From NCBI RefSeq assembly GCF_029714425.1, contig NZ_CP121668.1, positions 930,001-994,000 on the forward strand: DNA of 64,000 nucleotides, read 5' to 3'. Every line of letters starts with the position of its first letter. The first letter of the stretch is position 1. Positions 1 through 8,689 of the stretch are shown here, one piece after another. A model generated the notes under the pieces. It had not been told where the DNA came from. It saw only the letters and a list, made by a program, of their open reading frames with translations, and searched no databases. The position numbers and the translations under genes are program-made. Source of the DNA: Bradyrhizobium sp. CB2312. Lineage in GTDB: Bacteria; Pseudomonadota; Alphaproteobacteria; Rhizobiales; Xanthobacteraceae.

Positions 1-274
1 CGCGGCCCTGATGGCTGCCGGTCTGGTGCCGCGATGTCGCGTCCTCCGCCAGCACGAGCAGCGGCAACGACTGGTTCTCTTCGCCGACCAGCGCGATCGC
101 CGCCTGCCGCGGCCGCGGCCAAGCGATGCGGTCGACGTCGAGCTTTTCGGCAAGCGCCGGAAACGAGGCCAGCACGCCCTCGATCAGCGCGCAGTGCCAG
201 CAATAGAAGCGCTGGTTCGGAAACGCCGGGTCCTCGAAACCAGGGCGCAGCAGAAACAGACGGTCGCGCGTCAT
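1..274 (-). CDS. DUF3088 family thioredoxin-like protein (3' end outside window)
   Basis: The first 91 codons are present and the frame runs off the left edge. The protein begins MTRDRLFLLRPGFEDPAF and carries a CWHC motif at residues 25-28, followed by an IAWPRPRQA segment. Both are typical of DUF3088, a small family with a thioredoxin-like fold and no established reaction. The ATG at 274 is preceded by GGAG at a six-base distance, which supports this start. A palindromic repeat separates it from the histidine kinase gene encoded on the same strand upstream. Function is unknown. The CxxC pair suggests a redox or metal role, but this is inference. Confidence 0.8.
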   Translation of the reverse strand, partial: MTRDRLFLLRPGFEDPAFPNQRFYCWHCALIEGVLASFPALAEKLDVDRIAWPRPRQAAIALVGEENQSLPLLVLAEDATSRHQTGSHQGR

Positions 275-297
275 GGGTCGCTCCATAAGATGGCTGC

Positions 298-398
298 CTA
301 AAGCGCGATGAGATTGAGATGAATCGTCATCGCGCTTTAGGTTGTTGTTTGAGCATGATCTTTTCGGAAAACCGCTTCGCACTTTTCCGGATCATGCT
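298..398. repeat. Intergenic palindromic element (type A), two nested hairpins
   Basis: Perfect 14-bp inverted arms lie at 298-311 and 327-340. A second imperfect hairpin is bounded by AGCATGATC at 352-360 and GATCATGCT at 390-398, with the inner arms CGGAAAA and TTTTCCG. The element abuts the stop codon of the following minus-strand kinase gene, so it may also act as its transcription terminator. The same core occurs inverted at 37655-37752. Confidence 0.8.
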
Positions 399-2255
399 TT
401 AGCTCGGCGCTGCCAGCGGCAAGCTGATGTGAAAGACGGCGCCGCCCGTCGGCGCGTTCTCGGCCCAGATCCGGCCGCCATGCGCTTCGACGATGGTGCG
501 CGCGATCGACAGGCCGATGCCCATGCCTTGCACCTTGGTCGTGAAGAACGGCTTGAAGATCTCGGTCAGCTTGTCCGCGAGGATGCCGTCGCCGGCATCG
601 GCGATGGAGACGACTGCCTGGTTGCCGTCGACGAGACTGGTTCGGCCGACCACGCGGCGCCGCTCATCGGGAAGATGGGCGACCGCATCCATGGCGTTCA
701 CCACCAGATTCAGGATGGCTTGCTGCAGCTGGACCTTGTCGGCCTTGACGCGAATGTCGGCGGGCGAGGGCTCCGTCGCAAGCCCGACATCGTGGGTCAG
801 GGCCTGCACGGACAGGAATCGAAACACCTCCCCGACCGTCGCGTTGAGGTCGAGCTCGCGCCGCTCGGTCGGATCCCGCTTCAGGAACATCCGCAGCCGG
901 CCGATGACCTCGCTTGCGCGTTGATCGTCGTGGCGGATGTTGTCCAGGATGTTTCGGACTTCGGCAAGGTCCGGCGTGGGATGCCGCAACACCTCCTTGG
1001 CGGCCTCGGCATTGATCATGATGGCGGCCAGTGGCTGGCTCAGCTCGTGCGCGATCGAGGCGGACATCTCTCCCGCGGTCGCGCGGCGATTCAGATGGGC
1101 GAGCTCCGACATGCGCTGGCGTGCCTCGATCTCCGCCAGGAATCGCAAGCGGCGCTGGTGCAGTAGGCCGGTGATCAGCAGCGCCTGCACCAGCACCACG
1201 CCCGCGACGATGGTCGAGTGCCAGTAATATCGCTCCCAGAAGGTCGCTTCCCGGAAGCGCACCTCGCTGCCTGGCGGAAGGTTGGCTTCATCCACGTTCC
1301 AGTGTTGCAGCTGCCGCCAGTCGAAGATCGGCTTCACGTTGTTCCCTGCAACGGGCGGGATGCTGGACGGCGCTTCTCCGTTGAGCATCCGCATCGCTAC
1401 TTCGCCGGTTTCCCGTCCGATGATTTCGGGCAGCAGCAGGAAGCCGCCGACTCCCGACCGGCCGAGGAACGTATCGGACGTAATGACGATCGGGCGGTTC
1501 GCGGTCTCGGCGACGCGTGCGAGGGCCGAGGCCGGCGAATAATAGGTGCCTTCGCCGTCGGAATACATCGCCGAGGTCAGGATCGCGGAACGGGCGGGCA
1601 GGGAGGCGACTCGCTCGCGCACCTCGCGGAGCACCAGGCCGGACAAATCGGTGACCTCGAGATCGGGCATCGCCGCCGCGAAGTCCTGCTTCCAGTACCC
1701 GTAGACCAGCGGATTCTTCCAGGCGTCGCCGACGAGGACGACACGTGTCAGGTCGGGAACGATGGCGCGCGCCGCAGTCAGGAGATGGGCGGGTCTGACC
1801 GTTGTAAAGATCGCCGTCGAATCGGGCAGGAACAGCGCGCGCGTCTCGGGCAGATCGGGCACGAAGCCATACACGACGGGGGTGCCGGGCCAGATCTCCC
1901 GCTTCCGTTGCTGAAGGAATTTCGCCGATGCGACGCCGATCGAAACGATCACGTCGATCGGTCGGCGCGCATATTTGGTCTTGAGGTGACCGACCAGGCT
2001 CTCCTCATAGTCGGGTCCCGGGAAACGGGCGAGGTCGAGGCTCTCGCCGTAGATCACCGTGTGCGCATTGCCGCTCTGCTTCGCGGCGGCGCGGATGCCG
2101 GAAAATATCTCCAAATAGAACGGCGAGCGAAAATCGGCTTCCTCCAGAACCAGGACCGAACGCTGCCGCGGACCGTCAGCCGCGATGCATTGGTGCGACA
2201 GACTTGCAAACAGGCAGAGGATCAGGACGCGCGCGAGCCCGGTGATCTGACGCAT
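399..2255 (-). CDS. Sensor histidine kinase with N-terminal ABC-type substrate-binding domain
   Basis: This is a 618-residue protein. A signal peptide (about 1-25) leads into a periplasmic domain (about 30-330) resembling the ABC_sub_bind family (PF04392). A single membrane helix follows at about 346-366. The cytoplasmic part is a HisKA domain with phospho-acceptor His403 in SIAHELSQPLAA, then a HATPase with an N box near 516-525 and glycine boxes near 553-558 and 577-585. The design suggests direct sensing of a small periplasmic ligand, with phosphotransfer to an unknown regulator. No response regulator is encoded next to it. The kinase core resembles that of the kinase at 59882. The ligand cannot be read from the sequence. 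Confidence 0.9.
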   Translation of the reverse strand: MRQITGLARVLILCLFASLSHQCIAADGPRQRSVLVLEEADFRSPFYLEIFSGIRAAAKQSGNAHTVIYGESLDLARFPGPDYEESLVGHLKTKYARRPIDVIVSIGVASAKFLQQRKREIWPGTPVVYGFVPDLPETRALFLPDSTAIFTTVRPAHLLTAARAIVPDLTRVVLVGDAWKNPLVYGYWKQDFAAAMPDLEVTDLSGLVLREVRERVASLPARSAILTSAMYSDGEGTYYSPASALARVAETANRPIVITSDTFLGRSGVGGFLLLPEIIGRETGEVAMRMLNGEAPSSIPPVAGNNVKPIFDWRQLQHWNVDEANLPPGSEVRFREATFWERYYWHSTIVAGVVLVQALLITGLLHQRRLRFLAEIEARQRMSELAHLNRRATAGEMSASIAHELSQPLAAIMINAEAAKEVLRHPTPDLAEVRNILDNIRHDDQRASEVIGRLRMFLKRDPTERRELDLNATVGEVFRFLSVQALTHDVGLATEPSPADIRVKADKVQLQQAILNLVVNAMDAVAHLPDERRRVVGRTSLVDGNQAVVSIADAGDGILADKLTEIFKPFFTTKVQGMGIGLSIARTIVEAHGGRIWAENAPTGGAVFHISLPLAAPS

Positions 2256-2395
2256 TGCTGGGGTCTCGGTCCTGCCTCCGGTTGCAATCCGGCCTCCTCC
2301 ACGAGGACGCGCGCCGGAAGCATACCCGCAAGACCCAGAGTTTCAACGGAAGGATGCACGCCTGCCCACGACAAGCGGGGCGAGGTCAAGGATCG

Positions 2396-3010
2396 CTACT
2401 TGAACGGATCCTGGATTGACGGCGCCGATTGCCGGATGCGGCGCACGCTCACCGGTTTACCGTCGGAGACGAACAGCAGCTCGTAGGTCCGGCCCTCGCT
2501 GTCGGTCGCCGAGCAGGTGACGTCGTTGACCTTCCTGGCGGCGAAATTGCCGGTCTGGCGGCAGACACCTCTGGAGATCTGCTCGGCCGGCACCGGCAGG
2601 CCGTCGACCTTGGGCCGGTCCTTGGAGTTGAGCAGCATGCGGTCGACCGGCAGCTCGTAGGAATTGTCGTCGGCGCGCTTGCCGTTCTCCCCGGAGAACG
2701 ACACCACATGATTCGCATCAGTGGGATCGTCGACCGCGACCGCGAAATTGACCCGGCCCTTGTCGCCATGGGCATAGGCCACCGTCTTGCAGGCGAGGGT
2801 GCGCCCGGCGACCTTCAGCGTCTTGCAGTGGCCGGAGATCAGCGCCAGGAGGTCGATATAGGCGTTCTGCAGGGGCTGCGGATTGTTGACCGGGATCGGC
2901 GCGGAAGACTCGGCGAAACAAGGACTTGCCCAAGGACTTGCCAAAGAACCTGCCAAAGAACCTGCCAAGGCGAGGAGGGTTGCGGCCAGAATTGGTTTGC
3001 TGGGGCGCAT
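2396..3010 (-). CDS. Exported hypothetical protein with repeat-expanded signal peptide
   Basis: A predicted 204-residue protein starts at MRPSKPILAATLLALAGS. The signal peptide contains LAGS-LAGS-LASP-WASP, encoded by four tandem 12-bp units. The mature part is Cys-containing (for example SGHCKTL, ACKTV, GVCRQ and VTCSA) with no family I recognise. A longer frame reaches 3169, but its first 53 residues look non-coding and the hydrophobic signal follows the inner ATG, so 3010 is preferred. It is probably periplasmic, and its role is unknown. It sits alone between the kinase gene and the CoA-transferase genes. Confidence 0.7.
   Translation of the reverse strand: MRPSKPILAATLLALAGSLAGSLASPWASPCFAESSAPIPVNNPQPLQNAYIDLLALISGHCKTLKVAGRTLACKTVAYAHGDKGRVNFAVAVDDPTDANHVVSFSGENGKRADDNSYELPVDRMLLNSKDRPKVDGLPVPAEQISRGVCRQTGNFAARKVNDVTCSATDSEGRTYELLFVSDGKPVSVRRIRQSAPSIQDPFK
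2921..2968. repeat. Four tandem 12-bp units inside a signal peptide coding region
   Basis: Two units of aggacttgccca/aa are followed by two identical units of agaacctgccaa. Each adds four codons (L-A-G/S-S/P) to the signal peptide of the exported protein, so the frame is kept whatever the copy number. Confidence 0.85.
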
Positions 3011-3208
3011 CGTCAGGCTCGTATGCCGTAGGCCACGGAAGAATCCCGTCCAACAACTATCGAACCAAAAATTGGTTGCGATCCCGTTTGCGCCGTCAAA
3101 CCCGACTGGAATACCACCGCACCACCCATCGGCGATTCGCCCCATCACCAAACCCGTCCCGGCGGACACTTGCCGTCAGGCCGGTGTTTTTTTCGTGGCA
3201 AAGATGGG

Positions 3209-3952
3209 TCAAGCCGCCTGTCTCATGGCCCGTGCAAAGGCCGGATAAGTCTCGGCGAGCTCGTCGAAAATGCGTCCGCGCAGCAGCGAAAGCGTCGCCG
3301 CATCGGGCCGTGGCGTTTCGCGCACGACCTCCGGCTCGTCATAGTCGAAACCGGTATTCTCCCTGATGTCGGCCGGAGTGAAGGGCGGGTGGACCGAGCG
3401 CAGCGCGAAGCGGCCCGCTTCGCGGTCGAAGTCGAACAGCGCCATGTTGGTCAGCAGCGCATGCGGGCCGCCGCGGCGAGGCACTTCCGGCGTGATTGCC
3501 CGGGCGCTGACGAAATCGACCTTGGGCACGAACACGCGCGGCGAATGCTCCTCGCGAAACAGGATCACGCGCGGAATGAGGTGATAGAGATAGGCCGAGC
3601 CGAACGAGCCGGGCCAGCGCACGCTGCTCGCCGGATAATCGCCGGCGCCGACCAGGTTGATGTTGCCCTGGCCGTCGATCTGGCCGCCGCCGAGGAAGAA
3701 GGCATCGACCCGGCCCTGCGCGGCGCAGTCGAACAACTCGATGCCGCCATTGGTGAAGAAATTATGCGCCTGCGATCCCAGGATCGAGATGCGCACCGGC
3801 GGCTTGCCACAGAGTTTGTTGCGGGCGCGCAGCAGCATGGCGCCGGCCGCGGGGATCGGCGACGAGGCGCCGACCGCGACGTGGCGGATGCCGTCGAGCA
3901 GATCGGCGATGGTGGCGATCAGGATCTCGCGCCGTTCGCGCTCGGCCGACAT
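3209..3952 (-). CDS. CoA-transferase beta subunit, IpdB/GctB-like
   Basis: A 247-residue protein starting MSAERERREILIA. The order of conserved blocks is as in the beta subunits of glutaconate CoA-transferase and the IpdB hydrolase family: HVAVGASSPIPAAGA, then GRVDAFFLGGGQID-GNIN, then RVFVPKVDFVSA, then SVHPPFTPADI. Its ATG overlaps the stop of the alpha-subunit gene (ATGA), which indicates translational coupling and a 1:1 complex. The expected role is transfer or hydrolytic handling of CoA on a carboxylic or ring-derived acid. The classical glutamate motif of family I transferases is not obvious here, which favours an IpdAB-like chemistry. No steroid-degradation genes flank it. Confidence 0.8.
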   Translation of the reverse strand: MSAERERREILIATIADLLDGIRHVAVGASSPIPAAGAMLLRARNKLCGKPPVRISILGSQAHNFFTNGGIELFDCAAQGRVDAFFLGGGQIDGQGNINLVGAGDYPASSVRWPGSFGSAYLYHLIPRVILFREEHSPRVFVPKVDFVSARAITPEVPRRGGPHALLTNMALFDFDREAGRFALRSVHPPFTPADIRENTGFDYDEPEVVRETPRPDAATLSLLRGRIFDELAETYPAFARAMRQAA

Positions 3953-4770
3953 CAGGCCACCTGCTTGCGATGCGACAGGAAACCCGAGAGATAGGCGCGA
4001 AAGCCCTCCTCGCTGCGCGCCATCGCCGCGTAGCGCGCGATCTCGGCTTCGTCGGCGGGATATTCGTCCCACAGCGCGAGCGGCCAGGCGCCGCGCGCGG
4101 CAATTGCAATGGCGTCGACGTAGAGCGAGGGCAGCACGCCGGCGGCCGAATCCTCCGTCTCAAGCAAGTTGCGGTCGACGATGCGCTCGACCGTGACCAG
4201 CGTGCGCTTCGCGGCATAGGCAAGGTCGCCGAGCTCGCGATGCCGGCCGATGCGGATATTGCCGGCGCGGTCAGCTTCGGGCGCATGAAACAGGGCGATG
4301 TCAGGCGAGATCGCCGGCACCACGACGACCTTGCGCGCCTCGCCCACAGGACTGTCGATCACCTGCCAGTCGGGCCGCACGTTGAGGAGATCGCTACCGA
4401 TGATGCCGGCGATCGGCATGAACGGCACGCCCTTCTGCGCGGCGAGCAGGCCGGCGAAAATCGCGGGGCAGGTCGAATCCCGCAATGCAAACGTGCCGCT
4501 CTTGACGCCGGCCGTGAAGCGTGGGGCGCCGCCGGCCTCGCCCAGCGACACCGCGCTGGTCTCGAGCGAGGCGATCGCGCCGGCGCCGATCAAGAGGTCG
4601 GCCTGCATGCCGGAGATCGGCACACAGATCAGCCTGACATCGCGGATACCCGTTTCGAGCAGCGCGGCGGTCGCCGCCATCGCGACGCCGGAACTATCGA
4701 CGGGAATGGCCAGCGACTGTCCCGACGTAATGCGCGCGACCAGCGCCTCCAGCGCGACGATCTCGGTCAT
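3952..4770 (-). CDS. CoA-transferase alpha subunit, IpdA/GctA-like
   Basis: A 272-residue protein starting MTEIVALEALVARITSGQSL. It has the CoA_trans fold pattern: VPISGMQADLLIGAGAI near residues 54-70, then a PFMPIAGIIGSDLL segment and ISPDIALFHAPEADRAGN, typical of glutaconate/3-oxoacid CoA-transferase alpha chains. It forms an operon with the beta subunit just downstream. The upstream TPR gene ends about 30 bases away, so all three may be co-transcribed. An upstream in-frame ATG at 4806 would overlap the TPR gene, so 4770 is preferred. The substrate is unknown. Confidence 0.8.
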   Translation of the reverse strand: MTEIVALEALVARITSGQSLAIPVDSSGVAMAATAALLETGIRDVRLICVPISGMQADLLIGAGAIASLETSAVSLGEAGGAPRFTAGVKSGTFALRDSTCPAIFAGLLAAQKGVPFMPIAGIIGSDLLNVRPDWQVIDSPVGEARKVVVVPAISPDIALFHAPEADRAGNIRIGRHRELGDLAYAAKRTLVTVERIVDRNLLETEDSAAGVLPSLYVDAIAIAARGAWPLALWDEYPADEAEIARYAAMARSEEGFRAYLSGFLSHRKQVA

Positions 4771-4802
4771 GGCGTCCTCCGGTCTGTTTTGCTTATCCTG
4801 CC

Positions 4803-6116
4803 TCAAGCCATCGCCGCCTGCCAGCGCGTATCGCGCAGGGACGGGCGGCGGTGCAGGCGGGCATCGAGTAGCGCGCGGGCGCGAGGCACTTCGCCACTGC
4901 GCATGAGGGCGACGATGAAAGTGTCCTCGATCAGCTCGCGCTGGGCATGGCTGCCGCCGATGCGCACGACCTCGCCGAGTACGGGCGCCAGCGTCTGCAC
5001 GCAGGCTCGGTAATCCTCATCCGCGAAGGCCGCGAGTGCGCGGCAGATCGCCGGCACCACGGAGCCGGCCGGCAGCTTGCCCTCGGCGAGCCGCTGCTCG
5101 ATCACGGCAAGGCGCGCGGCGAGCGCGTCGCGATTTTGCGTTGCGGCCGCGAACAGCGCCATGTGGACGTCGGCAAAGGACAGGCTCGACTTCGGAAACA
5201 GTTTTTGCGCGGCGGCGTCGGCCTCGACCCAGAGCGCGTTCGGGACGTCGTGGCCGTAGGTCGACAGACGCCAGAGCAGCGAGGCGCTGTCGGTGACGAC
5301 GTTCAGCGGCGGCGCCTGCGTGACGGAAGGCTGCAGCACGTCGGCATAGATCGCGAGCGCCCGCGCCGCATCGCCATGCTCGAGCGCGCCGAGCGCCTGG
5401 TGCCAGCGGATATGGCCATGCAGGATGCCGGCCCGGTCGTAAGAGGGAAGCCACTCGTCGACGAGACGGTCGGCCTCTTCGATTGAGCCGTCCTCGAACA
5501 TCGCGTGCAGCACGGCATGGGCTGCGTGGGCATTCGCGCGGCGCAGATCGAAACCACGTTCCGTGACACCGCGGCCGTGCGCGACATCACCGTTTTCCGT
5601 CATGGCCCAGCCATACAGGGTGAGAAACCACCAGTCCTCGCCATAGTGATGCGCGACCCGCTCGCACAGCTCAAACCGCGCGCGGTCGTGGTCGGCCATG
5701 CCGGAGAAGGCGAACAGGCCGAAGGCGCCGAGCGGCAGCGACAGCACCACGGCATCGCGCGGCCAGCTCTCGACGTGCTTCAGCGTCGATGCGATCGCCT
5801 CGGGCAGCCGGCCCTCGATCGCGAGCGCCAGCGTCTCGACATGCGAGCGCTCGCGCTCCGTGCCGCGCCTGTCGACGAGTTCGCGCGCGAGCGCGGCCTT
5901 CTGCCGTGCGAGATCGCCTTGCTGATAGAAGGCATGCACGCGGGCGCGGGCGATGTGGGCAAGCGCGAAATCCGGATCCGCCGCGAGGGCGCGCTCCAGC
6001 GTCTCCGCCGTGCCGGTCCATCCCGCCAGCATGAGATCGACGCCTTCGCGATAGGCGGACGCCGCCTCGTCGGAGGTGGTGGAGATCGGAAGGCCGTAAC
6101 GGTCTCGATGCGCCAT
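4803..6116 (-). CDS. TTC38-like tetratricopeptide repeat protein
   Basis: A 437-residue soluble protein of helical repeats. It begins with a DRYGLPIST region and the repeat LERALAADPDFALAHIARARVHAF, and has GGSHAQRELIEDTFIVALMRSG near the C-terminus, the signature of the tetratricopeptide repeat 38 family. No signal peptide is seen. The start ATG has a clear CGGAGG 5 to 6 bases upstream. Bacterial members have no established function. It lies between the aldo/keto reductase and the CoA-transferase genes, all on the minus strand. Confidence 0.85.
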   Translation of the reverse strand: MAHRDRYGLPISTTSDEAASAYREGVDLMLAGWTGTAETLERALAADPDFALAHIARARVHAFYQQGDLARQKAALARELVDRRGTERERSHVETLALAIEGRLPEAIASTLKHVESWPRDAVVLSLPLGAFGLFAFSGMADHDRARFELCERVAHHYGEDWWFLTLYGWAMTENGDVAHGRGVTERGFDLRRANAHAAHAVLHAMFEDGSIEEADRLVDEWLPSYDRAGILHGHIRWHQALGALEHGDAARALAIYADVLQPSVTQAPPLNVVTDSASLLWRLSTYGHDVPNALWVEADAAAQKLFPKSSLSFADVHMALFAAATQNRDALAARLAVIEQRLAEGKLPAGSVVPAICRALAAFADEDYRACVQTLAPVLGEVVRIGGSHAQRELIEDTFIVALMRSGEVPRARALLDARLHRRPSLRDTRWQAAMA

Positions 6117-6132
6117 TATCGCCTCCGAAAGT

Positions 6133-7155
6133 TCAAGCCGTCCGTGCGCGGCGTCCTTCGATCGGATAGGCCGGGTCGTTGTAGCCCGGTGTCGAGGGAT
6201 GGCCCGGAACGACCAGGCGGTCGATCAGCGCCTCGTCATCGGCGGTGAAGCGGTAGTCGAGCGCGCTGATGTAGCCGTCCCATTGCTCCTCGGTGCGGGG
6301 ACCTGCGACGATCGAGGAGACGAAAGCGGAGTTCAGCACCCAGGCGACCGCGAACTGGCCGGCGGTGATGCCCTTCTTCTCGGCGTGGCTCTTGATCTCC
6401 TGCGCGAGCTGGAGCGATTCCGGCCGCCATTCGGTCTGCATCATGCGGGTGTCGTTGCGCCCAGCGCGCGTCTCCTTGTCGGGAGCCGCATCCGGCTTGT
6501 ACTTGCCGGTGAGCACGCCGCGCGCCAGCGGGCTGTAGGGTACGATGCCGAGGCCGTAATAGGCGCAGGCCGGAAAGTGCTCGACCTCGGGCATGCGGTT
6601 CATCGCGTTGTAATAGGGTTGGCTCACCGCGGGCCGGTCGATGCCGAGCCGGTCGCAGATGTTGCAGATTTCGGCGACGCGCCAGGCGCGATAGTTCGAG
6701 ACGCCGAAATAACGCACCTTGCCTGACCGGATCAGGTCGCCCATCGCGCGCACGGTCTCTTCCAGCGGCGTCGCATGGTCTTCCTTGTGCAGATAGTAGA
6801 TGTCGATGTGATCGGTGCCGAGCCGTTTCAGGCTTTCGTCGGCGGCCTGTAACACCCAGCGCCGCGACAGGCCGACACGATTGGGATCATCGCCCGTACC
6901 AGTGTTCATGGGATTCGCGAGCTTCGTCGCGAGCACCCAGGTGTGACGATTGCTCCCGATGGCGCGCCCGACGACCTCCTCGGAGGCACCTTTCGAGTAG
7001 GCGTCCGCGGTGTCGATGAAATTGATGCCGGCGCCGCGCGCCTTGTCGATGATCCGTTTCGAGGCGGCTTCATCGGTCGGGCCGCCGAACATCATGGTGC
7101 CCAAGCAGATCGGCGACACTTTCAGGCCGCTGCGGCCGAGCTGGCGGTATTGCAT
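6133..7155 (-). CDS. Aldo/keto reductase
   Basis: A 340-residue enzyme with the AKR TIM-barrel motifs. The catalytic tetrad can be read as Asp48 and Tyr53 (FIDTADAY), Lys78 (VLATKLA) and His123 (YLHKED). The NAD(P)-binding C-terminal part contains SSIVAGPRTEEQ. The start LGRSGLKVSPICLGTM is typical of the yeast-aryl-alcohol-dehydrogenase-like branch. It probably reduces aldehydes or ketones with NADPH in the cytosol, with substrate unknown. GAGGA lies upstream of the ATG. The gene is the first of a minus-strand run, and two palindromic elements lie just upstream of it. Confidence 0.93.
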   Translation of the reverse strand: MQYRQLGRSGLKVSPICLGTMMFGGPTDEAASKRIIDKARGAGINFIDTADAYSKGASEEVVGRAIGSNRHTWVLATKLANPMNTGTGDDPNRVGLSRRWVLQAADESLKRLGTDHIDIYYLHKEDHATPLEETVRAMGDLIRSGKVRYFGVSNYRAWRVAEICNICDRLGIDRPAVSQPYYNAMNRMPEVEHFPACAYYGLGIVPYSPLARGVLTGKYKPDAAPDKETRAGRNDTRMMQTEWRPESLQLAQEIKSHAEKKGITAGQFAVAWVLNSAFVSSIVAGPRTEEQWDGYISALDYRFTADDEALIDRLVVPGHPSTPGYNDPAYPIEGRRARTA

Positions 7156-7203
7156 GGGCGGGTCCTCAACGCTTCGTTAGGGCGCAGCATAGCCGCCCAG
7201 TTC

Positions 7204-7284
7204 CGTCATTGCGAGCGCAGCGAAGCAATCCAGAGCTGCGTCCGTGGAGAGATTCTGGATTGCTTCGCTGCGCTCGCAATGACG
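7204..7284. repeat. Intergenic palindromic element (type C), perfect 31-bp arms
   Basis: The arms at 7204-7234 and 7254-7284 are exact reverse complements separated by 19 bases. The outer sequence is CGTCATTGCGAGCG. A close relative lies at 39801-39888. Confidence 0.9.
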
Positions 7285-7314
7285 GGATGGGGCGTCCTCA
7301 TGCCCCACACGCGA

Positions 7315-7472
7315 TGTCATCGCCCGCCTTGTGCGCTCTTGCGCACTGGGGCGGGCGATCCAGTATTCCGAGACGGCTGTGATTGATCGAGACGCTGGGG
7401 CGTACCGGATTCCCCGCCGGAGCCTGTCATCGGGCTCGCCGAAGGCGAGACCCGGTGGGGGGGAATGACAGC
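7315..7472. repeat. Intergenic palindromic element (type D)
   Basis: It contains TCATCGCCCGCC...GGCGGGCGATCCAGTATTCC at the left and CCCCGCC...GGGAATGACAG at the right. The GGCGATCCAGTATTCC core is shared with the elements at 28107-28209 and 41960-42064. It fills most of the 356-base gap between the reductase and thioesterase genes. No gene is seen in this gap. Confidence 0.8.
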
Positions 7473-7511
7473 GTAAGTGTGGCGACCTGTAGTGGCAGCC
7501 TGACCACGCTC

Positions 7512-7949
7512 CTACCCCGGCCCCTTCAAGATCTTGAACACGCCATTCGCCATCACGATGCAGCGATCGTCCACCGTCACCTCAGTGCTCATGAAGATCA
7601 GGCTGCGGGTCGAGCGGACCACGCGGGGGCGGGAGATCAGGATGTCGCCGATCTGGCCGGCTTCGACGAAATGGGTGTCGAGCTGCACCGTTGCCATGTA
7701 CTCCTTGCCGGAGACGTAGCGGGCGGTCATGCCGCAGGTGCGGTCGGCGAAGGTCATCATCACGCCGCCCTGGACCATGCCACGGCGATTGTGATGCTTG
7801 TCTTCGGTCGCGAGCGCGAACTCATATTGGCCGTCGACCTTGCGCTCCCACAACGGGCCGATCAAATGCAAGAAACCGGTGGTCTCCAGGATGGTCCAGC
7901 CGTCTGATTTCAGCCTAGCGGCTGCCTTGCTCGTCATCGCTCCGTCCAT
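7512..7949 (-). CDS. PaaI/hotdog-fold thioesterase
   Basis: About 145 residues. The hotdog-fold motif HHNRRGMVQGGVMMTFAD carries the HN...G...GG...D pattern of the PaaI/4HBT family. The likely role is hydrolysis of an acyl-CoA thioester in the cytosol. Two in-frame ATGs at 7949 and 7937 are both possible. An AGGAGG lies further upstream, and the longer frame beyond 7949 reads as non-coding and would overlap the divergent Nudix gene. The two genes share a gap of about 60 bases that must hold both promoters. The substrate is unknown. Confidence 0.85.
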   Translation of the reverse strand: MDGAMTSKAAARLKSDGWTILETTGFLHLIGPLWERKVDGQYEFALATEDKHHNRRGMVQGGVMMTFADRTCGMTARYVSGKEYMATVQLDTHFVEAGQIGDILISRPRVVRSTRSLIFMSTEVTVDDRCIVMANGVFKILKGPG

Positions 7950-8007
7950 CCCTGCACGCGTCCGCCTCCTCGTTTCATCAGATGCGGTCCTGGTGTAGTC
8001 AAGCATC

Positions 8008-8634
8008 ATGAGAGCTTTCGACGATGCCACCAGACGGAATATCGCAGAGGCCTGCGCGTCGTTCGCGCGGCTGCCTGATGAGGCCGAGTCGTCGGCGCTG
8101 AAGCGCGCCGCGGTGGTGCTCGCGCTGACAGAATCCAGTGACGGCGACGACACGGCTTTCCTGCTCACCAGGCGTGCATCGAGCTTGCGTGCGCATCGCG
8201 GCCAATGGGCGCTGCCGGGCGGACGCTGCGATGCCGGCGAGACGCCGGTCAAGGCGGCGCTGCGCGAGCTTCACGAAGAGCTCGCGCTCCAGCTTTCGGC
8301 CGACGCGGTGCTTGGCCTGCTCGACGATTATCCGACGCGCTCGGGCTATCTGATCACGCCGGTCGTGGTGTGGGCCGCCGACAGCGCCGCGATCCGGCCG
8401 AACCCGGACGAGGTCGCCTCCGTCCATCGCATCGCGCTCGACACGATCGAGCGTGACGACGCCTTCGATTTCACCGCGATCCCTGAAAGCACGCGCCGGG
8501 TGATCCGCTTCCATCACCAGATGAGCCTGATCCACGCGCCGACGGCGGCGCTGATCTACCAGTTCCGCGAGGTGCTGGCCGGGCGTCACACCCGCGTCAC
8601 CGACCTGGAACAGCCGGTGTTTGCCTGGAAATGA
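8008..8634 (+). CDS. Nudix hydrolase, CoA-pyrophosphatase type (NudL/YeaB-like)
   Basis: A 208-residue protein. The Nudix box spans residues 71-93 (GGRCDAGETP...RELHEEL) and is preceded by LLTRRASSLRAHRGQWALP. That preceding segment is the extra motif that marks CoA pyrophosphatases among Nudix enzymes. The reaction would be cleavage of CoA or acyl-CoA to phosphopantetheine and 3',5'-ADP. The final box glycine is Ala (ELAL), a minor deviation. It is divergent from the thioesterase gene, and both would act on CoA compounds. Confidence 0.9.
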   Translation: MRAFDDATRRNIAEACASFARLPDEAESSALKRAAVVLALTESSDGDDTAFLLTRRASSLRAHRGQWALPGGRCDAGETPVKAALRELHEELALQLSADAVLGLLDDYPTRSGYLITPVVVWAADSAAIRPNPDEVASVHRIALDTIERDDAFDFTAIPESTRRVIRFHHQMSLIHAPTAALIYQFREVLAGRHTRVTDLEQPVFAWK

Positions 8635-8637
8635 GAT

Positions 8638-8654
8638 GGTAAACGGCGTGTTAA
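8638..8654 (-). promoter_or_regulatory. Near-consensus CtrA box
   Basis: Read on the minus strand this is TTAA-N7-TTTACC, one mismatch from the alphaproteobacterial CtrA site TTAA-N7-TTAA. It lies about 35-50 bases upstream of the exported lysozyme-like gene. TTAA is rare in this high-GC sequence. Confidence 0.35.
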
Positions 8655-8689
8655 CGTGACGGTTACCGGATGCCTGCTAAGAGGGCAGC

